A DNA stretch of 21,325 nucleotides from DASQDT01 sp036380435 (lineage in GTDB: Bacteria; Acidobacteriota; Blastocatellia; Pyrinomonadales; Pyrinomonadaceae): NCBI GenBank assembly GCA_036380435.1, contig DASVES010000488.1:1-21325 (forward strand), written 5' to 3'. Every line of letters starts with the position of its first letter. Positions within the stretch are counted from its first letter, which is position 1. The position numbers and the translations under genes are program-made. Below are positions 1 through 8,315 of this stretch, in pieces. The notes under the pieces are model-generated. The model saw nothing but the letters and a program-made list of their open reading frames with translations, had not been told where the DNA came from and searched no databases.

Positions 1-4
1 ACTG

Positions 5-105
5 GCGGCACAATACCGCGAGCGGTAGCGAGCGGGTGTAGCTGTGAAGAGGGCCTGCCTCGCGTGAGTCAGACCCGCTCGCTACCGCTCGCGGTACTGT
101 GCCGC
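5..105. repeat. Long inverted repeat IR-1 upstream of ubiD
   Basis: Positions 5-37 pair with 73-105: 32 of 33 bases are complementary, with one A/C mismatch at 13/97. The arm contains two tandem 10-nt units starting GCGAGCGG. The 35-nt loop (38-72) shows no obvious internal structure. The repeat is noncoding, and no poly-T tract follows it, so it is not a typical intrinsic terminator. It belongs to a set of seven such hairpins in this window. Seen directly in the sequence; function unknown. Confidence 0.9.
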
Positions 106-145
106 TCACCCAACTTCTCTACGCCTCACAAGCCGCCGGGCCTTT

Positions 146-204
146 GCGTCTTTGTGTGAAACCAATAAACTCAGTCCGTCAAGGCTAACAACAATCAAAG
201 ACGC
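146..204. promoter_or_regulatory. 9-bp inverted repeat in the ubiD leader
   Basis: GCGTCTTTG at 146-154 is exactly complementary to CAAAGACGC at 196-204. The loop is 41 nt and the stem ends 7 nt before the ATG at 212. No Shine-Dalgarno sequence is visible before that ATG. The left side (141-160) resembles one arm of the GCAAAGACGCAAAG type of dispersed repeat found in many environmental bacteria, so this may be a decayed repeat arm rather than a regulatory hairpin. Confidence 0.35.
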
Positions 205-211
205 CCATACG

Positions 212-1999
212 ATGCACCCCAACCTCCGTTCCTTCCTTCAGACGCTCACGCGAGAAGACGACCTCCTCACCGTCGAGGCGGAAGTTGACCCCTATCTCGA
301 ACTCGCGGAAGTCCACCGCCGCGTCATCGAGCGCGGCGGCCCCGCGCTCCTCTTCCGCAAGGTGAAAGGCAGCCGCTACCCCGTAGTCACCAACCTCTTC
401 GGCACGGAGCGGCGCATCGGGCTGGCCTTCGGGCCGAAGCCGGAAGCGCTGGTACGCCGCGCCGTCGAGATCGCCGAATCGCTTCTGCCGCCGCGTCCGA
501 AGGAGCTTTGGCGACACAAGTCGCTCGCACTCGAAGCACTGCGCCTCGGCACGCGTCGCGTCCGGCGCGCGCCCGTCGCCGAAGTGGTTGAACGCCCGGC
601 GCGTCTCGACGAGTTGCCCGTGCTCACCACCTGGCAGGAGGACGGCGGCCCCTTCTTCACGCTCCCCCTCGTCTACACCGAGCACCCCGAGACGCTCAAA
701 CACAACCTCGGCATGTACCGCCTGCAACGCTTCGACTCCGGCTCCACCGGCCTCCACTGGCAGATACACAAAGGCGGCGGTTTCCACTACCACGAGGCCG
801 AGCGCGCCGGACAGGCGCTCCCCGTCAGCGTCTTTCTCGGCGGCCCTCCCGCGCTCATCCTCGCGGCCATCGCGCCGCTGCCGGAAGACATCCCGGAGCT
901 TGTGCTCGCCTCCGTGCTCGCGGGCGAGCGAGTGGCGGTCGCCGCGAATCCGCTCGGCCACCCGCACCGCCTCGTCGCCGAGGCCGAGTTCGCTCTCGTC
1001 GGCCGCGTGCCACCCGTCGAGCGCAGGCCCGAAGGCCCGTTCGGCGATCACTACGGCTACTACTCACTTCAACACGACTACCCGGTCTTCAACGTCGAAG
1101 CAGTCTTCCACCGCAAGGACGCCATCTACCCGGCGACAGTCGTCGGCAAGCCCCGGCAGGAAGATTTCTACATCGGCGATTATCTCCAACGTCTTCTCTC
1201 GCCGCTCTTTCCGCTCGTCATGCCGAGCGTGCGCGACCTCTGGACATACGGCGAGACCGGCTTCCACTCCCTGTGCGCGGCCGTCGTGCGCGAACGCTAC
1301 GGCCGCGAGGCGCTCGTCTCCGCCTTCCGCATCCTCGGTGAGGGTCAGCTCTCGCTCACCAAGTTTCTCATCCTCACCGACACGCCGCAGGACTTGCGCG
1401 ACTTCCCGCGCCTCCTCGAACACGTCCTCGCCCGCGCACGTTTCGAGCGCGACCTCTTCGTCTTCTCAAATCTCTCGATGGACACGCTCGACTACACCAG
1501 CGGCAAAGTCAACGAAGGCAGCAAGGCCGTCCTGCTCGGCCTCGGCGATGCGGTGCGCGAGCTGCCGCGCGAGTTTCGCGGGCGTCTGAGCGCCGGCCTT
1601 CGACGCGCCGAAGTCTTCTGCGGCGGCTGCCTCGTGGTCGAAGGCTCATCCTTCGCCGAGGACAGGGAATTGGCCGCGCGCGTCGCGGCTGATGCGGTGT
1701 TCAAAGACTGGCCGCTCATCATCATTCACGACGACGCGAGCGTCGCGCACAAGTCGGCCGACTTCCTCTGGGCGACATGGACGCGCTTCGAGCCGGCCTC
1801 CGACATTCACGCCGCGGCCACGACGGTCGAGCGTCACCATCTCTCCTACAGCCCGCCCATCGTCATCGACGCCCGCATGAAGCCCGGCTACCCCGATGAG
1901 CTTGTAGTCCGCCCCGACGTGGCGGAACTCGTCAGCCGCCGTTGGGATGAATATTTCCCGCGCGGTCTCAACGCCGAAGGGAGCACTTCCAATGTCTGA
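212..1999 (+). CDS. ubiD: UbiD-family prenylated-FMN-dependent decarboxylase
   Basis: The 595-residue protein is a cytosolic UbiD-family decarboxylase. This family removes carboxyl groups from aromatic or unsaturated acids using prenylated FMN made by a UbiX-type enzyme. The active-site set is visible: Arg170 in NLGMYR, and Glu274 and Asp279 in PEGPFGDHYGYY. Their spacing (104 and 5) equals that of Arg173, Glu277 and Glu282 in the fungal Fdc1 enzyme. The start is ATG 212, because a TTG at 152 would add 20 residues that are unlike the family and lie in leader sequence. The length matches the longer UbiD subgroup. It overlaps the next gene by 8 nt, so the two are probably cotranscribed. The substrate is unknown; quinone biosynthesis is one possibility. 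UbiX is not in the window. Confidence 0.9.
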   Translation: MHPNLRSFLQTLTREDDLLTVEAEVDPYLELAEVHRRVIERGGPALLFRKVKGSRYPVVTNLFGTERRIGLAFGPKPEALVRRAVEIAESLLPPRPKELWRHKSLALEALRLGTRRVRRAPVAEVVERPARLDELPVLTTWQEDGGPFFTLPLVYTEHPETLKHNLGMYRLQRFDSGSTGLHWQIHKGGGFHYHEAERAGQALPVSVFLGGPPALILAAIAPLPEDIPELVLASVLAGERVAVAANPLGHPHRLVAEAEFALVGRVPPVERRPEGPFGDHYGYYSLQHDYPVFNVEAVFHRKDAIYPATVVGKPRQEDFYIGDYLQRLLSPLFPLVMPSVRDLWTYGETGFHSLCAAVVRERYGREALVSAFRILGEGQLSLTKFLILTDTPQDLRDFPRLLEHVLARARFERDLFVFSNLSMDTLDYTSGKVNEGSKAVLLGLGDAVRELPREFRGRLSAGLRRAEVFCGGCLVVEGSSFAEDRELAARVAADAVFKDWPLIIIHDDASVAHKSADFLWATWTRFEPASDIHAAATTVERHHLSYSPPIVIDARMKPGYPDELVVRPDVAELVSRRWDEYFPRGLNAEGSTSNV

Positions 2000-3236
2000 A
2001 ACGAGCGATCCCCCCCGTGTGATGAGCGTCGTCGAGGAAACCTCCTGTGTCATCGTCGGCGGCGGGCCGGCGGGCGCGGTGCTCTCCCTGATGCTGGCGC
2101 GAAAGGGCGTCCCCGTTATGCTCCTTGAAGCGCACGACGACTTTGACCGCGACTTCCGCGGCGACACCCTCCACCCCTCCGTGCTGGAGCTGATGGACGA
2201 ACTCGGTCTCGCCGACCGCCTCCTTCAACTTCGACACAGCAAACTCCGCAGCGCCAACCTCGCGACGCCCGACGGCACCGTGACCGTCGCCAACTTCGGA
2301 CGCCTGCGCACGCGCTACCCCTACATCACCATGCTCCCGCAGGCGAAGTTTCTCGAATTCCTGACCGACGAGGCGAAGTGTTATCCCGAGTTTCGTCTCG
2401 TGATGGGGGCACGCGTGGAGGAGTTGATCGAGGAAGACGGGGCCGTGCGCGGCGTGCGTTACGAGGGCGACGACGGCTGGCACGAGGTGCGCGCGCCGCT
2501 CACCGTGGGCGCGGACGGGCGCAGCTCGCGCGTCCGCCGATTGAGCGGCCTCGACGCCGACACGATTAAGACCTCTCCGATGATGGACGTGCTCTGGTTT
2601 CGCATCCCGCGTCGGCCGGACGACCCGGAGGGCCTGCTCGGCCGTTTCGGGCGCGGCCACGGCGTCGTCATGTTCGACCGCGACGAACAGTGGCAGGTGG
2701 GCTTCATCATCATCAAGGGCAGCTTCAAGGAGGTGCGCGCGGCGGGCATCGATGCGCTGAAAGAGTCGTTCGCCGAGACCGCGCCAGAGTTCGCCGACCG
2801 CACCGAACATCTCACGGAGTGGAAACAGTTCGCGATGCTCTCGGTCGAGTCGAGCCGGCTGAAGAATTGGACGCGGCCCGGACTGCTCCTCATCGGCGAC
2901 GCGGCGCACGTCATGTCGCCCGTCGGCGGCGTCGGCATCAACTACGCCATTCAGGATGCGGTGGTCGCGGCAAACGTCCTCACGGAGCCACTCCTACGCG
3001 GCGACGTGAGGGATGAATTCCTGCGAGAAGTGCAGCGCCAGCGCGAGTGGCCGACACGCGTCATTCAGGCGATACAGGCGGGGGGCCAACGGGCCGTCGT
3101 CGCCAACGCCCTCAAGTCCGACCAACCATTCCGCGTGCCGCTTCTCGCGCGGCTACTTCTCAGAATCCCACTGCTCCGCGACATCCCCGCGCGCATCATC
3201 GCCTTCGGCGTCCGACGCGTCCACGCGAAAATTTAA
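1992..3236 (+). CDS. FAD-dependent monooxygenase (FAD_binding_3 / UbiH-PHBH-like)
   Basis: This 414-residue flavoprotein of the p-hydroxybenzoate hydroxylase fold has an N-terminal dinucleotide-binding motif GGGPAG at 23-28 and the second FAD signature GDAAH at 302-306, followed by PVGGVGINYAIQDA. Family members hydroxylate aromatic or other organic substrates using NAD(P)H and O2. The start is ATG 1992, chosen because AAGGGAG (1977-1983) lies 8 nt upstream; an ATG at 1947 would lengthen the overlap with ubiD. The 8-nt overlap suggests translational coupling and a shared pathway with the decarboxylase, for example quinone ring or other aromatic modification (inference). The C-terminal 60 residues are hydrophobic and basic and may touch the membrane. 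Its stop overlaps by 4 nt that of the convergent histidine kinase gene. The exact substrate cannot be read from sequence. Confidence 0.85.
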   Translation: MSETSDPPRVMSVVEETSCVIVGGGPAGAVLSLMLARKGVPVMLLEAHDDFDRDFRGDTLHPSVLELMDELGLADRLLQLRHSKLRSANLATPDGTVTVANFGRLRTRYPYITMLPQAKFLEFLTDEAKCYPEFRLVMGARVEELIEEDGAVRGVRYEGDDGWHEVRAPLTVGADGRSSRVRRLSGLDADTIKTSPMMDVLWFRIPRRPDDPEGLLGRFGRGHGVVMFDRDEQWQVGFIIIKGSFKEVRAAGIDALKESFAETAPEFADRTEHLTEWKQFAMLSVESSRLKNWTRPGLLLIGDAAHVMSPVGGVGINYAIQDAVVAANVLTEPLLRGDVRDEFLREVQRQREWPTRVIQAIQAGGQRAVVANALKSDQPFRVPLLARLLLRIPLLRDIPARIIAFGVRRVHAKI

Positions 3237-4660
3237 GTTGACAGTGGGAGGCTGATGCGGAAGACAGCGCCTCCGCGCGCGTCGTTGCGCGCCGTGAGTG
3301 TGCCGCCGTGGTCGGTGACGACGCGGTGTGCGAGCGCGAGGCCGATGCCGTGCCCCTTCGACTTCGTGGTGAAGAAGGGGATGAAGATGCGTCGCAGGTC
3401 GGCCTCGGGAATGCCGCCGCCCGTATCAGCGACCTCGACGACGGCGAACTCGCGCCCGCCTTCTCCGCGCGCCCGCGACCCGCTCACGACGACCCGCCGC
3501 TCCGTCGCCTCGTCGCCGACAGACTCGGCCGCGTTACGCATGACGTTGAGAAGCGCCTGCCTCAGCAGGCGCTCGTCAGCCCGCACGACGGGGAATTCAC
3601 CTTCCACGCGCAGCTCGACACGCAGCTCCAAGTAAAGCTTCTCCACCTCCGCCCGGCAGCTCTCGACGAGTTCGGCGAGGGACACGTCTGCCGGGTCGAG
3701 CGGCTTCGGGCGCGCGAAGTTGAGGAAGGAAGTGACCATCTCCGAAAGCCCTCGGACTTCGTGCAGCAGTGCGGCGGCGGCGGCCCGGCCGTGTTCGTCG
3801 ATGTCGAGCGTCTGAAAGAGCTGCGCGTATCCGTGGAGCGTGGCGAGCGCGTTTTTAAATTCGTGGGCCAGCCCGGCGGACATCTCGCCCAGACTCTCCA
3901 GATTCCGTTTGAGCGCCACGGCCTCGCGGAGTTGCAAGACCTCGGTGATGTCCGTGAGCAGGCAGAGCGCGCCGCGCCCCTCGCCGAGTTCGATGGGGGC
4001 GACCGTCACGCCGAGACGGCGCACCGCGCCCCCTTCTGTCCGCGCCGCCACCTCTTCGCGCCGGAAGACCTCGCCCGTCAGCAGGCAGCTCTCGATCAGG
4101 TCTGACATCTCCGGCGCGTTGCCCAGCAGCTCGACGTAGGCGCGCGCTTCCGTCCCGCCCACAATCCCGAGCAGGACGCGCGCGGGCGCGTTGACGAGCG
4201 TGGCCCGGCCATTTGAATCGACTGCCAGCAGGCCCGACGGGACGCTCGCCACGATGCGCTCGCTGAACTGTTCGGCGGAGACGGCGCGGGCGCTGGCCTG
4301 CGCGCTCAACGTCTCCAACTCCCGCTGCTTGGAGCGGAGCTGCGCGACAACCTCGTGAAATGTGTTGAGGACGAACTGCGTCTCGTCCTGCTCGCCGACC
4401 TGTCGCCGCGCCTCGACGGGCGCTCGCTCGGCCGCGTCCACGAGTTGCCGGTAAGGCTTCAACAGCCAGCGCGGCAGCAGGAGCAGCGACGGGACGCTGA
4501 CGATCAGCGTGACGACGAAGACGGTGAAGACGACCGAAGCGCGGGCCGGACGCGCCGCCGGTGTCAGCACGACGAGCGTCAACGTGAACAGATTGGCCAA
4601 CAGCAGCAGGCCGATGACCAGGGCCAGCACAAGCTGCACGCGGTTCTCGTAACGGGGCAT
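3233..4660 (-). CDS. Membrane-bound sensor histidine kinase, NtrB/PilS-like
   Basis: The 475-residue kinase has two N-terminal transmembrane segments (about 10-32 and 42-63), a short HAMP-like or coiled linker (about 68-125), a PAS-like domain (about 130-245), a HisKA dimerisation domain with phospho-acceptor His266 in LAHEFKN, and a HATPase domain with N-box Asn372/Asn376, G1 box DTGGGIPE (412-419), F box IPFFTTK and G2 box GHGIGLAL (436-443). The catalytic residues appear intact. The small loop between the membrane helices suggests it senses within the membrane or through the cytosolic PAS domain. It lies downstream of and co-oriented with the prepilin peptidase, separated by hairpin IR-2. 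A PilS-like role in pilus control is possible but only inferred. No response regulator is in the window. No Shine-Dalgarno sequence precedes the ATG. Confidence 0.92.
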   Translation of the reverse strand: MPRYENRVQLVLALVIGLLLLANLFTLTLVVLTPAARPARASVVFTVFVVTLIVSVPSLLLLPRWLLKPYRQLVDAAERAPVEARRQVGEQDETQFVLNTFHEVVAQLRSKQRELETLSAQASARAVSAEQFSERIVASVPSGLLAVDSNGRATLVNAPARVLLGIVGGTEARAYVELLGNAPEMSDLIESCLLTGEVFRREEVAARTEGGAVRRLGVTVAPIELGEGRGALCLLTDITEVLQLREAVALKRNLESLGEMSAGLAHEFKNALATLHGYAQLFQTLDIDEHGRAAAAALLHEVRGLSEMVTSFLNFARPKPLDPADVSLAELVESCRAEVEKLYLELRVELRVEGEFPVVRADERLLRQALLNVMRNAAESVGDEATERRVVVSGSRARGEGGREFAVVEVADTGGGIPEADLRRIFIPFFTTKSKGHGIGLALAHRVVTDHGGTLTARNDARGGAVFRISLPLST

Positions 4661-4666
4661 AAGAGG

Positions 4667-4755
4667 AGTGATAAGTGATGAGTGATAAGTGATAAGAGCT
4701 TTTAGCTAATAACTAATGGCTCTTTCTTATCACTTATCACTCATCACTTATCACT
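4667..4755. repeat. Heptamer-built inverted repeat IR-2
   Basis: Positions 4667-4696 and 4726-4755 are a perfect 30-nt inverted repeat. Each arm is four tandem 7-nt units, AGTGATA or AGTGATG. The 29-nt loop carries a smaller inner pairing (AAGAGC with GCTCTT). It lies between the prepilin peptidase and the histidine kinase, with one end 7 nt from the kinase start codon. IR-4 is a second copy of the same sequence family with a different inner loop. The arms are much richer in A+T than the neighbouring genes. Confidence 0.95.
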
Positions 4756-4758
4756 TAA

Positions 4759-5640
4759 TCACCTGAATTGCGACGCGTACCAATCAGCGATCTGGGTGCC
4801 GAAGAGGAGACTCACGAGGGCGCCGGCGCCGAGGAAGATGCCGAAGGGCAGAAGCATCTGCGTGTCGCGCTCGCCGCGGCGCACCATGAGGGCGACGCCG
4901 GCGAGCGAGCCGCCGAGCACCCCGATGAAGATCGTCAGCAGGGTGAGCGGCCAGCCGAGATATGCGCCGACCATGAACATCATCTTCACGTCGCCGAGGC
5001 CCATCGCCTCGACGCCGCGCGCGCGCTCCCAGAGCCATCCCGCGAGCCACAGGAAGCCGCCGCCCACGAGTGCGCCCAGCAGTGCGCCGACGAGCGAGAC
5101 GAGCCATACGGGCCAGCCGGCCAACGATCCGCGCGTCAGAAATTCGACGCCGTAAAGGTTCGGAACGACCACACGCGCCACGAGCGCCAGCGCGAGGCCG
5201 GGGTAGGTGATGACGTTGGGCAGGAGCATGTGCTCGGCGTCGATGAAGATGAGCGCGACGAGGGCGGCGACGAAGACGAGGTCGAAGGGGAGCGAGAGCG
5301 TCAGGCCCGAACGGAACCAGAAGGTGAGTCCGAAGAGGGCGGCCGTGAGAAACTCGACGGCCGGATAACGCGCGGAGATGTGCGTGCGGCAGTCGCGGCA
5401 GCGGCCGCGGAGCGCGAGCCAACTGAGGACGGGCACGTTGTCGTAAAAGCGAATCGACGCGCCGCACGAGGGGCAGCGCGAGTTTGGGAAGACGATAGAC
5501 TCTTCGCGCGGGACGCGGTGGATGACCACGTTGAGGAAGCTGCCGATGAGGCCGCCCAGCACGGCGACGAACGCGAGTGCGAGGGCGGGCGGCAGCCCGA
5601 GAAAATCGTGAGACGGGAGAAGGCTCAGGAAGTTGGGCAT
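4759..5640 (-). CDS. pilD: Prepilin peptidase (type IV leader peptidase, A24 family)
   Basis: The 293-residue polytopic inner-membrane aspartyl protease cleaves and N-methylates type IV prepilins or pseudopilins. The N-terminal domain has the GSFLNVVIHRVP signature (33-44) and two CxxC pairs, Cys56/Cys59 and Cys81/Cys84, typical of the metal-binding methyltransferase loop. The two catalytic aspartates are Asp134 in FIDAEHMLLPN and Asp217 in the GLGD motif (GLGDVK). Several hydrophobic segments follow, and the length is normal for PilD/GspO. No pilin genes are in the window, so whether it serves pili or type II secretion is open. It is divergent from the carboxypeptidase gene across a 146-bp gap, and the sensor kinase lies downstream in the same direction. 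Confidence 0.95.
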   Translation of the reverse strand: MPNFLSLLPSHDFLGLPPALALAFVAVLGGLIGSFLNVVIHRVPREESIVFPNSRCPSCGASIRFYDNVPVLSWLALRGRCRDCRTHISARYPAVEFLTAALFGLTFWFRSGLTLSLPFDLVFVAALVALIFIDAEHMLLPNVITYPGLALALVARVVVPNLYGVEFLTRGSLAGWPVWLVSLVGALLGALVGGGFLWLAGWLWERARGVEAMGLGDVKMMFMVGAYLGWPLTLLTIFIGVLGGSLAGVALMVRRGERDTQMLLPFGIFLGAGALVSLLFGTQIADWYASQFR

Positions 5641-5691
5641 GAGAGGCGGCTCGTCGTCGTCAGTTTAGAGACGCTGTGGGGCAAAGTCGGC

Positions 5692-5720
5692 TTGACGCAC
5701 GCCGAACCCCTTCCGCATAT
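5692..5720 (+). promoter_or_regulatory. Possible sigma-70-type promoter for the PBP4-like gene
   Basis: TTGACG at 5692-5697 is followed after 17 nt by GCATAT at 5715-5720 in the 146-bp gap between divergent genes. The -35 box is good (5 of 6) and the -10 is moderate; a shifted CATATT is equally possible. It would give a leader of about 60 nt before the TTG start at 5787. This rests on pattern only. Confidence 0.35.
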
Positions 5721-5786
5721 TAACCGGACGAAGCTGTTTGCGAAAGACAGTTGTGGAACAAACGTGCCTGAAGGGGGGAATGTCGG

Positions 5787-7271
5787 TTGAACTCTCGCAA
5801 GCCGATCTTTGCGCTGCTGGCCGTCGGTATCGCCGTCGTCATCGCGCTCACCTTTGTCCCATACGCCTTCCTGGAGAGGGCTGGCCGCGCCGTCACCGCC
5901 ATCCTCCCCGGCGCGCGCGAAGCGACGGTGGACGCCCCTGCCCGGCCGTTGCTGCCGGCCTTCAACGTGGAAGGCTGGTACGCGGAGCGCGGCGAAGACC
6001 CCGCCCGACACGGCGTCCACATCGAGAGCATCGACGGCAAGAGCGTCCTCGCCTCACACAACCCCGACCTCCCCTTCAACCCCGCCTCCCTCCTCAAGCT
6101 CGCGACTTCGCTCGCCGTGCTCCGCGCCTTCGGCCCCGATCACCGCTTTGAGACGCGCGTCTACACCGACGGCGTCGTCGGCCCCGATAAGACGCTTAAA
6201 GGAAATCTCGTACTCGCGGGCAACGACCCCATGTTCGGCGACGTGGCGGCCAGTCTCGTCGCACGCGAGCTGCGCGCGCGCGGTGTTGAAAAGGTGAGCG
6301 GCGAACTGCTCGTCACGCCCGGCTTCTCCTTCAACTACGCCGAGAAGGCCGATGACTCGGCCGAGCGCGTCGCGAAGGTAATGGAGATGAAAGAGAAGGC
6401 GACAGGCGTGGGCGAGACGCCGGCGGGCGAGCCGCGCTTCGTCGTCAAGTCGTACCCGCTACGCGAAATACTTCTTTACATGAACGCCCACTCGAACAAC
6501 TTCGTCGCCGAGCGGCTGGGCGCGTTGGTCGGCGGCCCCGAGGGGCTGAAGCGTTTTCTGGTCGAAGAATTGAAGCTGCCGGCCGAGCAGGTGGAAGTGG
6601 AGCGCACGTCGGGGCGGGAGAATAATCGCATGACGGCGCGAGGGATCGTCTCGGTCGTCCGCGCGCTCAAGGCCGAGGCCGAGCGGCACGGCATGCGCGT
6701 CGAAGACCTCATGCCGGTGGCGAGCGACGACGCGGGCACGCTCCGCCGCCGGCTCGAAGGCACGCCGCTCGAAGGCGCAACCATCGGCAAGACCGGCACG
6801 CTCACCGCTGAAGTTGACGGCGGGATGGCGAGCCTCGCCGGCGTCGTCTTCACGGAGACGGCCGGCATGGTCGCCTTCGCCATCCTCGATCAGGGGAGCC
6901 GCATCGCCGAGAACCGCGAACTCGAAGACATCCTGCTCGCGCAGGTCATCGCCTCACAGGACATCCCGCGCCTCATCCATAGCGAAGAGGTGCGCCGCCG
7001 ACTGCTCCCCGCCACGAGCCTCCGCGTCGAGCCGGAAGCCCTCGCCGGCCTCGTTGATGAGCGCGACGATAAGAAACAAACGGACGAGAGGGAATCCGAC
7101 GAGGAAGAAGCATCCACTTCAAAATCAAACGCGAAGACGCGCGATGGTAAACGCGTGGAGGAGAAGGCGTCGCAGCGGTCTCGAAAGCCTGAGCCGTCAA
7201 GGGCCGACTCGCGGAAGCGGGAAGTACAGCGGGGCGGGCGGGCGAGCGTGCGGGGGCGAGGGCGCAGGTGA
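5787..7271 (+). CDS. dacB: D-alanyl-D-alanine carboxypeptidase / endopeptidase, PBP4 type (peptidase S13)
   Basis: This 494-residue protein of the low-molecular-mass penicillin-binding protein class trims or cleaves peptidoglycan peptides in the periplasm. The three active-site motifs are present: SLLK at 101-104 (nucleophile Ser101), SNN at 236-238 and KTG at 335-337. An N-terminal hydrophobic segment (about 7-25) is a signal peptide or anchor. The start is TTG 5787, because a G-rich ribosome site (around 5771-5777) lies about 9 nt upstream and the signal sequence follows directly. The PBP4-specific insertion between SxxK and SxN seems short. The last 70 residues (about 425-494) form a charged, low-complexity tail, first acidic then very basic and ending RGRGRR, which is unusual for this family and may bind the wall or nucleic acid (inference). 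Confidence 0.92.
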   Translation: MNSRKPIFALLAVGIAVVIALTFVPYAFLERAGRAVTAILPGAREATVDAPARPLLPAFNVEGWYAERGEDPARHGVHIESIDGKSVLASHNPDLPFNPASLLKLATSLAVLRAFGPDHRFETRVYTDGVVGPDKTLKGNLVLAGNDPMFGDVAASLVARELRARGVEKVSGELLVTPGFSFNYAEKADDSAERVAKVMEMKEKATGVGETPAGEPRFVVKSYPLREILLYMNAHSNNFVAERLGALVGGPEGLKRFLVEELKLPAEQVEVERTSGRENNRMTARGIVSVVRALKAEAERHGMRVEDLMPVASDDAGTLRRRLEGTPLEGATIGKTGTLTAEVDGGMASLAGVVFTETAGMVAFAILDQGSRIAENRELEDILLAQVIASQDIPRLIHSEEVRRRLLPATSLRVEPEALAGLVDERDDKKQTDERESDEEEASTSKSNAKTRDGKRVEEKASQRSRKPEPSRADSRKREVQRGGRASVRGRGRR

Positions 7272-7288
7272 GACGAAAGGCTCTGGGT

Positions 7289-7468
7289 GGCTCCTGCTTG
7301 AGTGTTCGGCGACTCGGTTCACCGCGGAGGCGCAGAGGACGCAGAGGGGGCGCCGCAGGCTTGAAGCATTCACTCAACGATGAGTGTAGGCATCAACCTC
7401 TCTGCGTGAACTCTGCGTCCTCTGCGCCTCCGCGGTGAGCTAACTTGCCAAAAACTCAAGTAGGAGCC
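7289..7468. repeat. Inverted-repeat element IR-3 (GCGCAGAGG family, copy 1)
   Basis: A perfect 28-nt inverted repeat pairs 7319-7346 with 7411-7438; the arms begin TCACCGCGGAGGCGCAGAGG. Outside it, imperfect arms starting GGCTCCTnCTTGAGT extend the element to about 7289-7468. The loop contains CACTCA/TGAGTG, an inner hairpin also found in IR-6. The element fills the gap between the convergent PBP4-like and glycosyltransferase genes. Similar GCAGAGG-rich repeats are known in diverse environmental bacteria, but I cannot match this copy to a named family here. Confidence 0.9.
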
Positions 7469-7472
7469 AGCA

Positions 7473-8255
7473 CTAACTTTCATCTGACCTATCAGCCTCC
7501 TTGTTTTGCATCTCCCACAACAGCAGGTGCTTGAGGAAGGCGTGGTGCGCCGCGAAGCGCGCGATGGCGAAGCCGGCGAGGCCGTCGCGAAAGCCGCCCT
7601 TGAGGACGTAGCCGCGCGCGAAGGTCGTCGGGCCGGCGAGCGCAACCTTCAGAGGCGAGGTTCGTCGCCCGGCTTCGTACATCTGCCTCGCGGCCAGCGG
7701 CGCGTAACGCTCGCCGATCATCCGGTGATGGTGCAACGCGTCGCGGACGCTGTAGTGGAGCAGGTCGCCCGCGAGCGTCTCGACCCTCGCCCCTTCAGAC
7801 ATCTTCACAGATTCGTGGACATATGCACCCGCCCAGCGTCCACGCCCCTTCCTGTACAGGCGTAGCTGATGGTCGGGATACCACCCGCCGCCGCGAATCC
7901 AGCGCCCCATGTAGAAGGAGCGGCGCGCGATGCGGTAGCCGTCGGCCAGCCCAGCCTCCGGCGCATGGAGCAAGTCGTCAATCGAAGCGCGCAACTCGTC
8001 CGACACGCGCTCGTCGGCGTCGAGGCTGAAGACCCATTCGCCACGCGCCTCCTCGGCGGCGAACTGCTTCTGCGCCGCGAACCCCGGCCACGAACGCGTG
8101 ATGACGCGGGCGCCGCAGCCGCGCGCCAAATCGGCGGTCGCGTCCGTCGATTCGGAATCGACGACGAGAATTTCGTCCGCCCACGACACGGACTCGCAGG
8201 CGGCGCGGATATTCTCCGCCTCGTTGAAGGTGATGATGGTGGCCGTGACTTTCAA
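7473..8255 (-). CDS. Family 2 glycosyltransferase (WaaE/LgtF-like)
   Basis: This protein of about 260 residues has a GT-A fold. It starts with the typical KVTATIITFNEAENI strand-loop, followed by VVDSESTDAT (UDP-sugar binding) and the DxD-like metal site LDAD (78-81), then a WYPDHQLRLYRKG segment typical of glycosyltransferases acting on lipopolysaccharide core or lipid-linked sugars. It is a cytosolic or membrane-peripheral enzyme. The start is uncertain. I chose TTG 8255 because homologues begin at the KVTATII strand; a TTG at 8300 would add 15 atypical residues and lie only 15 nt from the upstream terminator's T-run. Neither start has a clear ribosome site. It follows the TolC-family gene on the same strand but after an intrinsic terminator. 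The donor and acceptor sugars are unknown. Confidence 0.88.
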   Translation of the reverse strand: MKVTATIITFNEAENIRAACESVSWADEILVVDSESTDATADLARGCGARVITRSWPGFAAQKQFAAEEARGEWVFSLDADERVSDELRASIDDLLHAPEAGLADGYRIARRSFYMGRWIRGGGWYPDHQLRLYRKGRGRWAGAYVHESVKMSEGARVETLAGDLLHYSVRDALHHHRMIGERYAPLAARQMYEAGRRTSPLKVALAGPTTFARGYVLKGGFRDGLAGFAIARFAAHHAFLKHLLLWEMQNKEADRSDES

Positions 8256-8315
8256 AATGTTCGCCGGCAGAGGATACGAACCCGTGCGGGCGCGCGTCAA
8301 TCCCGCCCGTCGCCC

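Noticed and set aside
588..1589. 333-codon plus-strand frame inside ubiD
   Set aside because: It is a shifted frame giving a Ser/Arg/Pro-rich product with no motif, nested in ubiD.
185..2909. Minus-strand open frames of 288 and 313 codons opposite ubiD and the monooxygenase
   Set aside because: Both are antisense to well-conserved enzymes and have no recognisable domain.
3308..4105. 265-codon open frame on the plus strand
   Set aside because: It is antisense to the catalytic domains of the histidine kinase, which has all its motifs. Long antisense frames are expected in GC-rich coding DNA, and this one shows no family pattern.
4667..4755. CRISPR array at the heptamer repeats
   Set aside because: The units are 7 nt with no spacers, the arms are inverted relative to each other, and no cas genes are present.
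4768..5790. 340-codon open frame on the plus strand
   Set aside because: It lies opposite the prepilin peptidase and is a monotonous Glu/Arg/Ala-rich translation, typical of a mirror frame.
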